This document shows, piece after piece, positions 37,593 to 46,049 of a stretch of DNA of 64,000 nucleotides (positions are counted from its first letter, which is position 1; every line of letters begins with the position of its first letter). The position numbers and the translations under genes were made by a program. The stretch is from Martelella lutilitoris (GTDB lineage Bacteria; Pseudomonadota; Alphaproteobacteria; Rhizobiales; Rhizobiaceae): contig NZ_CP066786.1 in assembly GCF_016598595.1 (NCBI RefSeq), forward strand, positions 271,501 to 335,500, read 5' to 3'. A model generated the notes under the pieces. That model did not search any database and was not told where the DNA came from. It saw only the letters and a list, made by a program, of their open reading frames with translations.

Positions 37593-38993
37593 ATGACCAA
37601 ATGGCGTCCCAATCCGAGGCTGATCAAGCGACCGGCCTATCTCTCCATTGCCGAACAGATCGCCGGCGCCATCCGCGACGGCCTGCTGATCGACGGAATG
37701 CGGCTGCCGCCGCAGCGGCAGATGGCGGCTGACCTGAAGATTTCCGTCCAGACCGTCTCCCGCGCCTATGAGGAGCTTTCCCGACGGGGGCTCGTCACCG
37801 GCGAGGTCGGGCGCGGCTCCTATATCAAGGCGGCGTCGAATGCGCCCGAGCGGCCGCATCTGACCGAAGGGACATCCGGCGTCGTTGATCTCTCCATCCT
37901 GAAACCGGTGTGCGAGAGCCGCAGTCTTGCCCGTTTCCGCAATGCCTTTGCCGAACTCGGCGCCACCATGCCGCCGGACCTTGCCTTTTCAATGATACCG
38001 AACGCGCTTTTCCGGCGTTACCGCATGGCGGGCGTCAACTGGCTCGCGGCCTGCGGCCTGAAGGCTCCGCCGCACGGAATTACCGTCACCAACGGTTCGA
38101 GCGATGCGATGACGGCGGCCTTCATGAGCGTCGCGCCGCCGGGCTCGGCCATGGCGGCAGAAGATCTGACCCATCCGATGGCGAGACCGCTTGCCGGCTA
38201 TCTCGGCATCGATCTGCAGCCGGTCGATGTCGATTCCGATGGAATAGTGCCCGCCGCGCTCGAGGCGCTGGCGGCGCGAAAACGCCTGAAGGCGATCTTC
38301 CTGCAACCCTCGGCAGCCGGCCCGCGGGGCACGCTGATGAGCGCGCCGCGCCGCCGGGCGATCTCGGCAATCGCGCGCAGGTTCGACCTCGCCGTCATCG
38401 AAAACGACGTGCTCGGCCCGCTGGTGGAAAACCGGCCGCCGCCGGTCGCCGCCTTCGCGCCGGAGCGCACGCTCTACATGACCGACCTGTCGAAGAACAC
38501 GATTCCCGGCCTCAGATGTGGTTTCCTAGTCGCCCCGGACCGGTATGCGGCCGCCGTTTCCAACCGCTATCTCGCGGCCAACTGGATCGCGACCCCGGTG
38601 ATGGCCGAGATCGCCAGCCGCTGGATCGTCGACGGCACGGCGATGGAACTGGTCAACTGGCAACGTATGGCGCTGAAGCGCCGCCGGGCGATCGCCGAGA
38701 AGGAACTGGCGGGCATTGACTGCGCCATGACGCCGGGCGCGCTTCATGTGTGGATCCCGCTGCCCGAAGGCACGAACGAGGCCGCCTTCGTCGATCGCGC
38801 GCGCCAGCGCGGCGTCGCCGTTGCCGCCGGAGCCACGTTCCGCGCCGGGCGCGAGCCTTCCGCCCCGGCAATCCGCGTGGCGCTCGCTGCGTCCTCCGAA
38901 ATCGAACTTTCGTCTTCCCTTGCGCTGATTGCAACGATGTTTCGGGACGAAAGCAGGACGCGCCGTGTCGCAGCGGTGATGGACAATGGCTGA
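37593..38993 (+). CDS. MocR-family transcriptional regulator (GntR HTH plus aminotransferase domain)
   Basis: This 466-residue protein joins an N-terminal GntR-type winged helix (about residues 10-80, with RLPPQRQMAADLKISVQTVSRAYEEL) to a fold-type I aminotransferase-like domain. The PLP Lys is Lys301 in DLSKNTIPGLRCGF, and Asp272 in VIENDVLG is the likely pyridine-nitrogen partner. MocR proteins sense PLP or an amino compound. A palindromic TCAATTGA and a TATGAT box lie in the 160-base upstream region and could be an autoregulatory site. Its stop overlaps fdhD by eight bases. Confidence 0.9.
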   Translation: MTKWRPNPRLIKRPAYLSIAEQIAGAIRDGLLIDGMRLPPQRQMAADLKISVQTVSRAYEELSRRGLVTGEVGRGSYIKAASNAPERPHLTEGTSGVVDLSILKPVCESRSLARFRNAFAELGATMPPDLAFSMIPNALFRRYRMAGVNWLAACGLKAPPHGITVTNGSSDAMTAAFMSVAPPGSAMAAEDLTHPMARPLAGYLGIDLQPVDVDSDGIVPAALEALAARKRLKAIFLQPSAAGPRGTLMSAPRRRAISAIARRFDLAVIENDVLGPLVENRPPPVAAFAPERTLYMTDLSKNTIPGLRCGFLVAPDRYAAAVSNRYLAANWIATPVMAEIASRWIVDGTAMELVNWQRMALKRRRAIAEKELAGIDCAMTPGALHVWIPLPEGTNEAAFVDRARQRGVAVAAGATFRAGREPSAPAIRVALAASSEIELSSSLALIATMFRDESRTRRVAAVMDNG

Positions 38994-39801
38994 CGGGATG
39001 CCGCCTGCCGCGCTTGCACGAGCGCCGCTTTTTTGCGTCGGAAGCCGCAGCCAGGCGCGCACTCCGGAGGCGCTTGCCGCCGAAACGGCTGTGGCCCTCA
39101 GCTATGGCGGCTCGTCCCACGCCGTATTGATGGCCACCCCTGCCGACCTTGCCGATCTCGCCTATGGTTTCAGTCTGACGGAAGGCATTGTCCGTCATCC
39201 GGACGAGATCCTCGGCGTAGAGGCTGTTCACTTCGAGACCGGAATCGACCTGCAGATATCACTCGTGGAAGACCGCTCTGCCGCGCTTGCCGCACGCCGC
39301 CGCTCGATGGCAGGGCCGGTCGGCTGTGGGCTGTGCGGGTTGGAAAGCATCGATGCCGCGATGCGGCCTGTGCCAGCGCTCGAAGGCGATGACTTTACGA
39401 TGACCTTCAGCGACGTCGACCGGGCGGTAACGGCGCTTTCCGGTCGTCAACCGGTTTTTGAGAAGACGCGCGCCGTGCATGGGGCCGGCATCTTCCGGCC
39501 GGACGCGGGCATGCCGGCAGTGCGCGAAGACGTCGGCCGCCACAACGCGCTCGACAAGCTTATCGGGGCGCTCATGCGCAAGGGGGAGACGGCCGGCAGC
39601 GGCGCTCTCGTCGTCACCAGCCGGCTGTCCGTGGAAATGGTGCAGAAGGCGGCCTTCGCCCGCGCGCCGGTGCTGATCGCCGTTTCTCAGCCGACCGCGC
39701 TTGCGGTCGAGACGGCTGAAAGGGCCGGCATAACGCTTGTCGCCAGCGCCCGCGGCGACGGGTTCTCGGTGTTTTCGCACGGCAACCGGATCAGGCATTG
39801 A
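38986..39801 (+). CDS. fdhD: Formate dehydrogenase accessory sulfurtransferase FdhD
   Basis: This 271-residue protein transfers sulfur from a cysteine desulfurase to the molybdenum or tungsten bis-MGD cofactor, which is needed for active formate dehydrogenase. The conserved CxxC is Cys114-Cys117 in GPVGCGLCGLES; EKTRAVHGAGIF and REDVGRHNALDKLIG are the other family motifs. It overlaps the MocR regulator by eight bases, so the two are translated together. No formate dehydrogenase genes are in the window. An inverted repeat GAGGGCC/GGCCCTC overlaps the stop codon. Confidence 0.93.
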   Translation: MADGMPPAALARAPLFCVGSRSQARTPEALAAETAVALSYGGSSHAVLMATPADLADLAYGFSLTEGIVRHPDEILGVEAVHFETGIDLQISLVEDRSAALAARRRSMAGPVGCGLCGLESIDAAMRPVPALEGDDFTMTFSDVDRAVTALSGRQPVFEKTRAVHGAGIFRPDAGMPAVREDVGRHNALDKLIGALMRKGETAGSGALVVTSRLSVEMVQKAAFARAPVLIAVSQPTALAVETAERAGITLVASARGDGFSVFSHGNRIRH

Positions 39802-39846
39802 GGGCCGGGCGCGCGGCCAGGCCCTCGAGATCTCCGCAACCGCTTT

Positions 39847-40947
39847 TCACGCGGCAAGCCGCTTTGCCTTGCGGCTTCGCCCTTCGGCGTCCGCGGCTTT
39901 GATGGCGGCAACGACGTCTTCGGGCCTAACGGTGCCGGGCACGTTGCCCATGGTGTCGGCCGGGTCGCAGGCCAGTTTTGCCACCTTGAGAAGATCGGCG
40001 TCACTGGCTTCGCCGATGCCGATATCCGCAAGCGTCATCGGCAGGCCGATCGCCTCCGAGAAGCCGTAGACGGCCTCGACGATCTCGCGCGGGCGTTTCG
40101 TCAGCATCACGAGCGCCTGCGTGCCGATCGCGACCTTCTCGCCGTGCCAGTAGGCATGCGTGCCTGGAAGCGCCGTGAGGCCGTTATGGATCGCGTGCGC
40201 GCCGGAAAGGCCGCCGCTTTCAAAGCCGAGCCCGGAGAGCAGCGTATTGGCTTCCACCACCCGCTCGAATTCGGGCGTCACGATCTTCTGCGAGGCCGCC
40301 GCCTTTGCCGCCGCGCCATCGGCCAGCAGCGTGTCGAAACACATGCGGGCAAGACCGTAGGCGGTCATCGAGCCGACGCGGCCGGTCATGTTGGGGCTTT
40401 GCGTATGGCGGCAGTCCTCGGCCTCGAACCAGGTGGACAGCGCGTCGCCCATGCCGGCGACGAACAGCCGCACCGGCGCGCCGACGATCAACTTGGTGTC
40501 GACCAGAACGACATCGGGGTTTTTCGGGAGAACCAGATAGCGCTTGAAGGCGCCTTCCGCGGTGTAGATCACCGAAAGCGCCGAGCAGGGCGCATCGGTG
40601 GACGCGAGCGTCGGCACGATGACGACGGGAAGTCCCGCCGCGTGGGCCACCGCCTTGGCCGTATCAAGCGCCTTGCCGCCGCCGATGCCGGCGATGACAT
40701 TGGCATTTTCGGCGGCGACGCGCTGGCCGATACGGGCGATTTCCTCGTCCGAGCATTCGCCGTTGAATGCCTCCACGGCGACCGTTGCCTGTCCGCCGTC
40801 GCTGACGGCATCGCGCACCAGCGCCATCACGCCCTTGTCGATGATGGCGAGCGCTTTGGTGCCCAGACGGGCGATTTCCGCGTCAAGCTGGCCGATGGCA
40901 TCGGCGCCCTGGACATAACGTCCGGGAAAAATGGTTGTCGAGATCAT
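39847..40947 (-). CDS. gldA: Glycerol dehydrogenase (iron/zinc-type)
   Basis: This 366-residue NAD-dependent alcohol dehydrogenase would oxidise glycerol to dihydroxyacetone. It contains IGGGKALDTAKAVAH and PTLASTDAPCSALSVIYT, which are diagnostic of GldA. The metal ligands line up as Asp168 (GMGDALSTWFEA), His251 (GAHAIHNGL) and His268 (YWHGEKVAIG). I start it at 40947, right after a GGAGG site; an open frame reaching 41043 lacks support. It lies downstream of an IclR regulator on the same strand, 338 bases away. Other short diols are possible substrates. Confidence 0.9.
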   Translation of the reverse strand: MISTTIFPGRYVQGADAIGQLDAEIARLGTKALAIIDKGVMALVRDAVSDGGQATVAVEAFNGECSDEEIARIGQRVAAENANVIAGIGGGKALDTAKAVAHAAGLPVVIVPTLASTDAPCSALSVIYTAEGAFKRYLVLPKNPDVVLVDTKLIVGAPVRLFVAGMGDALSTWFEAEDCRHTQSPNMTGRVGSMTAYGLARMCFDTLLADGAAAKAAASQKIVTPEFERVVEANTLLSGLGFESGGLSGAHAIHNGLTALPGTHAYWHGEKVAIGTQALVMLTKRPREIVEAVYGFSEAIGLPMTLADIGIGEASDADLLKVAKLACDPADTMGNVPGTVRPEDVVAAIKAADAEGRSRKAKRLAA

Positions 40948-41285
40948 TGTGAGCCTCCAATCTTTGCCGCGGTTGATCCGCGCACATGATGATCGGACGC
41001 GCCGACAGGCGCTGCCGGTCACAGCCTCAGGAAAGACCCGCAATGCGGCCGTTTCAAGTGAAATTTTCGAAGATTTTTCGTTTTGTTACGACTGCTTTTC
41101 GGCAAAGGCGAAGCAACTTCAAGCCCATTTGACAGCTGTCAGGATGCCGATGCTGAAACTTCGGCGAAAACCCCACGCACCTCCTGCCGGTGTGCGCAAT
41201 TGTCAGGTTTCCTGCCGGGTCTGGCGAAGGATTTGCGAATTGCCCGGAACTCACCGAGATCGGCTGGGACGACTGAGGCCGGGCC
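40948..41285 (-). promoter_or_regulatory. Intergenic region upstream of gldA with a 12-base palindrome
   Basis: About 338 bases without a credible gene, AT-richer near gldA. The clear structure is a perfect 12-base palindrome TGACAGCTGTCA at 41130-41141, about 180 bases upstream of gldA, which could be a regulator site. No confident -35/-10 pair was found for gldA on the minus strand. Confidence 0.4.
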
Positions 41286-42137
41286 TCAGAAATTGACGCC
41301 GGACAGGGCGGATATCTCCTGGGCGGCGCGCATCAGCATCGGCAGATGCGTGGCTTTCAGCTTTTCCTCCGGCAGGTTGCGGGCATTGCCGCCGACGCTC
41401 AGCGTGTAGATGTCTCCGGTCATCGGGGCATGCAGCACCACGCCGATGGCATTGTGGTCGGGCACCCATTCGCCGAAGGATTCCGAATAGCCGGTCTGGG
41501 CCATGCGCTCGAGCGCGGCCTCAAGCGCCGGCTTTTTCTGCGCCTCCCAGGCCTTGCCGTGAACGCCCTTCAGCAGCGTGAAGGCCGCTTCACGATCCTC
41601 CCCGGAAAGCGCGAAGAGATAGGCCCGGCCCGGCGCGCTTTCGGCAAGCGGAATGCGGGAGCCGACATTGAGGTTGAGCGCCACCGCAGTCGGCCGGCGC
41701 ACCAGTTCGACGAACATCATCTCCGCCCCGTCGCGCACGGAAAGCGCGACGACGCAATCGCCATTGGCCGCAAGCTGATCCATGTGCGAGCGCACCAGCT
41801 CGCCGAAGCCGAACCGGCCGATCGCGGCATAGCCGAGCGTCAACACCTCGTTGGAGACGGCATATTTGCCGTATTCGGGCATGTAGCGCAGATAGCCGAG
41901 CTTGGTCAGCGTGCCGAGCAGGCGCGACACGGTGGTCTTGTGCAGGCCGGTGCGCTCGGCAAGCGCCTGGGTGCCGAGAACCTTGTCCTCGGCCCGGAAG
42001 GCGCGCAGGATGGACAGTCCCCGCGCCAGCGAGCTGACGAAGGGACGTTCCTCGTTGATGGCGGCGGCCCCGATATCCTGCCGGGGGCGGCCGCGCCGCT
42101 TGACCGGCTGGCCGCTATTGTCGTTTTCCTCGCTCAT
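41286..42137 (-). CDS. IclR-family transcriptional regulator
   Basis: This 283-residue regulator has an N-terminal helix-turn-helix (about residues 30-95, with LARGLSILRAF, LAERTGLHKTTVSRLLGTL and GYLRYMPEYGKYAV). The IclR ligand domain follows, with HMDQLAANGDCVVALSVRDG, PLAESAPGRAYLFAL and, at the end, GGNARNLPEEKL. An Arg/Pro/Gly-rich head (VKRRGRPRQD) precedes it. It lies 66 bases after the ThDP enzyme on the same strand and upstream of gldA, so it may control one or both. Effector unknown. Confidence 0.92.
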   Translation of the reverse strand: MSEENDNSGQPVKRRGRPRQDIGAAAINEERPFVSSLARGLSILRAFRAEDKVLGTQALAERTGLHKTTVSRLLGTLTKLGYLRYMPEYGKYAVSNEVLTLGYAAIGRFGFGELVRSHMDQLAANGDCVVALSVRDGAEMMFVELVRRPTAVALNLNVGSRIPLAESAPGRAYLFALSGEDREAAFTLLKGVHGKAWEAQKKPALEAALERMAQTGYSESFGEWVPDHNAIGVVLHAPMTGDIYTLSVGGNARNLPEEKLKATHLPMLMRAAQEISALSGVNF

Positions 42138-42203
42138 TGTGCCTGTTTAGCCCATCACATGCCTGTCTGTCATTGGGTTTCAGGGCTGCATGCGCTGGCT
42201 TTT

Positions 42204-43916
42204 CTATTTCAGCGAAACATTGTCCGGCAGGTCGTCATAGTCGGAGCAGTCGCGATGGCTGGCCGCCGGATCGACCTTGACGTCGAGCACCACCGGGCCG
42301 CCGCGCGCATGCGCTTCCCGCAGTGCATCGCCGATCTGGTCGGCGTCCGTCACCGTCATGCCGGAGCCGCCGAGACCCTCGGCCACCTTGGCAAAGTCAT
42401 GATCGCCGAAGTTTACCCCGATGGCCTTGTTGCCGAGATTGTCGCGGACCATGCCGAGGCCGGCATTGTTGGCGACGACATAGACGACGTCGAGGTTCTG
42501 TTCGGCAGCCGTCGCGATCGCGTCCATGGTCATGACGAAACCGCCGTCGCCAATGACGCCGGTCACGCGCTTTTCCGGGCAGGTGACCTTGGCCCCGGTT
42601 GCCGCCGGCGTCGACCAGCCCATGCCGCCGATCCCGCCGGGGGCGACGAGCTGGTGCGGGGAACGCAGCGGCAGCGATGACGTTGCCCAGATACGGTTGG
42701 TGCCGGCATCGAGCGTGAGGAGGTCGTCTGGCGTCAGGAAGCCGTCGAGGCCGCGCATGATATCGGCGTAATGCACCGTGCCGGGTCGGGTCTTGTAATG
42801 CGGCAACGCGCCATAGCGGTTTTCGGTCTTCAGCGCGGAGATGAAATCCTTGCGCCGCTCGGCCGTCGCCTGGTCGACGCCGGGGCGGTCGAGAAGGAAG
42901 GAGACGACGTCGGCGACATCGGCGGTCACTGCCATGTCCACCGGCAGGACCCAGCCCGCCTGCAGCGGATCGATATCGACCTGGATGATTTTCTGCTCGC
43001 CCGGCCTCATCATCTTTTCGTCGCGGAAGCGGGTGTATTCGGGCCCGAGGCTGCAACCGAGCACGAGGATCAGGTCGGCGGCCTGGACCATGCGGTTGGC
43101 GGATTTTGCCGCCCAGTTGCCCATCATGCCGACGGCGACGGGCGTGGTCTCGTCGATCGTGCCCTTGCCGTGATAGCTGGAGGCAACCGCAATGCCCTCG
43201 CGATTGGCAAGGCGCGACAGCGTCTCGCCCGAGCGGCTCATATAGATGCCGTTGCCGGCGATGATCACAGGTCGCTCGGCAGTTTTCAGCGCTTCCGCGA
43301 TGGCGGCAAGCGCATCGCCGTCCGGCTTCATCGGGGTCGAACGCAGATAACCTTCGGTCGGATAGAGTTTCGCGCGCGGATGGTCGGGCACGTCTTCCTT
43401 GATGATATTGGTGCGCATGACCACGGCGGCAGGCCCCTGGCGCGGGGTGGAAGCGTGCTTGACGGCAAGCTGGGTGCCGTAGATCGCCTCCTGCGGGGTC
43501 GTCGCATAGGTGGCGTATTTGGTCATCGTCTTCATCACGGCAAAGGCGTCGCCCGCGCCATAGTCTCCGGTCATGGTCTGGTAGACGCCGTGCTGGGCAA
43601 AGCCGTCATAGCAGGACGTATCGGTGAGCACGACCATGGGCGAGGACGAGAAATAGGCCTCCAGAATGCCGAAGGCGCCGGTCGAAGAGGCAAACGGTCC
43701 CTGTGCCATCAGCAGGCCGGGGCGGCCGGTGAGCTTGCCGGCGACCTGGGCCATGACCGAGGCCGATTGCTCCGAGCGCGCCAGCACCAGTTCGAATTCG
43801 TCCTTGCGGTCGAAAAAGGCCGGCAGCGACCAGGTGATGCCGAGGCCCGGCAGGGTGAAGCCGCGCGTGATGCCGGCCTCGATGAACGTTTTGATGACGC
43901 CTTCATTGGTTTTCAT
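42204..43916 (-). CDS. Thiamine diphosphate-dependent enzyme (acetolactate synthase-like)
   Basis: This 570-residue protein has the three-domain ThDP layout. The catalytic Glu is Glu49 in LARSEQSASVMA. The central domain includes PVIIAGNGIYMSRSG, and the ThDP motif runs from GDGGF at 456-460 to the NN at 483-484. It resembles the large subunit of acetolactate synthase, but no small subunit, ilvC or cofactor-binding partner is near, and sequence outside the motifs gives no clear match to a named branch. A decarboxylase, carboligase or sulfoacetaldehyde-type activity is possible. A strong GGGAGG site precedes the start. Confidence 0.85.
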   Translation of the reverse strand: MKTNEGVIKTFIEAGITRGFTLPGLGITWSLPAFFDRKDEFELVLARSEQSASVMAQVAGKLTGRPGLLMAQGPFASSTGAFGILEAYFSSSPMVVLTDTSCYDGFAQHGVYQTMTGDYGAGDAFAVMKTMTKYATYATTPQEAIYGTQLAVKHASTPRQGPAAVVMRTNIIKEDVPDHPRAKLYPTEGYLRSTPMKPDGDALAAIAEALKTAERPVIIAGNGIYMSRSGETLSRLANREGIAVASSYHGKGTIDETTPVAVGMMGNWAAKSANRMVQAADLILVLGCSLGPEYTRFRDEKMMRPGEQKIIQVDIDPLQAGWVLPVDMAVTADVADVVSFLLDRPGVDQATAERRKDFISALKTENRYGALPHYKTRPGTVHYADIMRGLDGFLTPDDLLTLDAGTNRIWATSSLPLRSPHQLVAPGGIGGMGWSTPAATGAKVTCPEKRVTGVIGDGGFVMTMDAIATAAEQNLDVVYVVANNAGLGMVRDNLGNKAIGVNFGDHDFAKVAEGLGGSGMTVTDADQIGDALREAHARGGPVVLDVKVDPAASHRDCSDYDDLPDNVSLK

Positions 43917-44097
43917 GGATGTCCTCCCAATCGTCCCCGCAAACTAGATCATCCATTTAATTCTGCCAAGCGCAATTATGTAGTGATATATGAATTTATT
44001 GGCGACACGAACGCACCCTTTGTTTTGACGGTCGGATGGCGTAGAAGGCGGGTCGGAAAAGGCAGGACCTTGCAGAGCGACGGGCGGTGCGGCTGAG

Positions 44098-45153
44098 ATG
44101 GCGAAGAGCGGTGCAAAAGCGGTGGTGAGTGCGGCTGGCCTTGTGCGCCACGGCCTGGCCCATCCGGATGACAGTGCGGCGCTCGAGGCTGTGGCGGAAA
44201 ACTTCCGCATCCGCATTCCCGCCCATGTGCTGGAGGCGCTTGACGGTGCTGCCGCAGACGATCCGTTGCGCGCCCAGTATGTGCCGGATGCGCGCGAACG
44301 CGATCATCATGAGGATGAAAGCGAGGATCCGATCGGCGATCAGGTGTTCGAGCGCGAAAAGGGCATTACCCATCGCTATCCGGATCGCCTGCTGCTGAAG
44401 CCGACCCATAGCTGTCAGGTCTATTGCCGCTTCTGCTTTCGCCGCGAAAGCGTCGGCAAGCCGGAGGCCGCGCTTGATGGCGCGGAGCTGGAGACCGCGC
44501 TTGATTATATCCGTACGCATGAGGAAATCTTCGAGGTCATTCTTTCAGGCGGCGATCCCCTGGTGCTCTCCGACCGGCGGCTCGGATCACTGATGCAAGC
44601 ACTGGGTGATATCGCCCATGTGGGCGTGATCCGTTTTCACACCCGCGCCCCGCTGGTCTCCCCCGAACGCGTGAGCGAAGGGCTGATCGCGGCGCTGAAA
44701 CGGTCGGGAAAGACGGTCAACATCGTCATCCACGTCAACCATGCGCGCGAGCTGACGGATGCCGTGAAGGCGGGGCTGGCCCGGCTCGCCGACAACGGCA
44801 TTCCGCTGTTCTCGCAAACCGTGCTGCTCAAGGACGTCAACGATGATGCCGAGACGCTTGCCGCACTGTTTCGAGCGCTTCTGACGAACCGAGTCAAGCC
44901 CTATTACCTCCACCATCTCGACCATGCGAAGGGCGTCAGCCATTTCGCCGTGCCGATCACGCGCGGACAGGCCATCATGCGCGCCTTGCGTGGGCGTGTC
45001 TCAGGCCTTTGCCTGCCGACCTATGTTCTCGATATCCCGGGCGGCCACGGCAAGGTGCCGGTCGGGCCGGTCTATCTGGAAGAGCTGGATGCGGGCGATT
45101 ATCAGGTCGAGGATTACCAGGGCGTGCGCCACCGCTATTCCGACTGGCGCTGA
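44098..45153 (+). CDS. Lysine 2,3-aminomutase-like radical SAM protein (EpmB/KamA type)
   Basis: This 351-residue radical SAM/PLP protein has the CxxxCxxC motif at Cys106, Cys110 and Cys113 (CQVYCRFCFRR). Preceding DPIGDQVFEREKGITHRYPDRLLL and following SGGDPLVLSDRRLG belong to the KamA/EpmB family. Members either make beta-lysine or, as EpmB, prepare lysine for attachment to elongation factor P. The length fits EpmB better than KamA. Neither epmA nor efp is in the window. The start has no clear ribosome-binding site. It converges with and overlaps the next gene by 19 bases. Confidence 0.85.
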   Translation: MAKSGAKAVVSAAGLVRHGLAHPDDSAALEAVAENFRIRIPAHVLEALDGAAADDPLRAQYVPDARERDHHEDESEDPIGDQVFEREKGITHRYPDRLLLKPTHSCQVYCRFCFRRESVGKPEAALDGAELETALDYIRTHEEIFEVILSGGDPLVLSDRRLGSLMQALGDIAHVGVIRFHTRAPLVSPERVSEGLIAALKRSGKTVNIVIHVNHARELTDAVKAGLARLADNGIPLFSQTVLLKDVNDDAETLAALFRALLTNRVKPYYLHHLDHAKGVSHFAVPITRGQAIMRALRGRVSGLCLPTYVLDIPGGHGKVPVGPVYLEELDAGDYQVEDYQGVRHRYSDWR

Positions 45154-46037
45154 AAAGCCCGGCGCGCCAGTTCCGCCGCGCCTTCTGCGACATCGGCTTC
45201 GGGAAACAGTGCGCGGCCGTCGAGATTTGTCGCAATCGTCTCTCCGGTCACCGGCGAGAGACGCAGAACGCCGCCGACAAAGGCGACGGGTAGGTTTCCG
45301 GCGCGGGCAATCAGGATATTGCCAAGCCGTGCGATCTCGCGGCCTGCCTCTCGCAGAAGGTCTTGCGCATACGGGTCGCCGGCATCAGCGGCCTTGGCGA
45401 CGGCCAGCGAAAGCGCGCCGATCCGTCCCCTGTCGCCGCCATAGACAAGGCGCTTGACGTCCGCCCAGGCAGCGCTACCGATCATCTCGAAGACCTGTGC
45501 GGCAAGTACCGCCATATCGCCATAGGCGCCGACTTCGTCCAGCCTTCGGTAGAGCGCGCGGATGGCAGCCAGTGCAATCCAGCCGCCCGAGCCCGCATCA
45601 TCGATCATCAGCCCGCGCCCGCCGATGCGAAGCCGCGATCCGTCAGCCCTGAAATGGCTGCCGATCACACCGGTGCCGGCCGAAACCAGATGGCCTTCGC
45701 CGGGCGCAAAGAGAACGCGGTAGGCGAGTTCGATATCATCGACCAAGGTAAGGCTGTCGGCCACGATGCCGGTTGTTCGCGTGAAGAGCCCGGCGATGTC
45801 GTCAAAGGCCTCCGGTCCGTAGCCGGAAAGCCCGATCATTGCGGCATTGAGAGGATGCGGCAGGCTTACGCCGATGCGGGTGAAACTTGCCTCGAGGCGG
45901 GCCCGGTCGCCCGGCGCGGCAAGGAGCGCGCTCGCGCCCGCAGCGGTGCCGCGCCTGACGGGGCTTCCCTCAGCATCGACCACGACGAAGCGGGCGCCCG
46001 TGCCGCCGATATCGCATCCGAGGAAGAAACCGCCCAT
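45135..46037 (-). CDS. BadF/BadG-type ATPase, probable amino-sugar kinase
   Basis: This 300-residue protein of the acetate/sugar kinase fold has the phosphate-binding loops GCDIGGTGARFVVVD at the N-terminus and GTGVIGSHF in the middle. A DDAGSGGWIALAAIR segment resembles N-acetylglucosamine kinase, and FVGGVLRLSPV near the end is typical. It is likely a GlcNAc or related amino-sugar kinase. The annotation of such genes as benzoyl-CoA reductase subunits would be misleading. It follows the lipoate ligase after twelve bases on the same strand. Confidence 0.82.
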   Translation of the reverse strand: MGGFFLGCDIGGTGARFVVVDAEGSPVRRGTAAGASALLAAPGDRARLEASFTRIGVSLPHPLNAAMIGLSGYGPEAFDDIAGLFTRTTGIVADSLTLVDDIELAYRVLFAPGEGHLVSAGTGVIGSHFRADGSRLRIGGRGLMIDDAGSGGWIALAAIRALYRRLDEVGAYGDMAVLAAQVFEMIGSAAWADVKRLVYGGDRGRIGALSLAVAKAADAGDPYAQDLLREAGREIARLGNILIARAGNLPVAFVGGVLRLSPVTGETIATNLDGRALFPEADVAEGAAELARRAFQRQSE

Positions 46038-46049
46038 CGTCGCAAGCCT

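Noticed and set aside
42204..43916. Naming the ThDP enzyme ilvB or xsc
   Set aside because: No small subunit, ilvC, pta or sulfonate genes are near, and motifs outside the ThDP sites do not settle the branch.
45135..46037. Naming the BadF-type gene a benzoyl-CoA reductase subunit
   Set aside because: It lacks the Cys ligands of the reductase activator and has the sugar-kinase layout.
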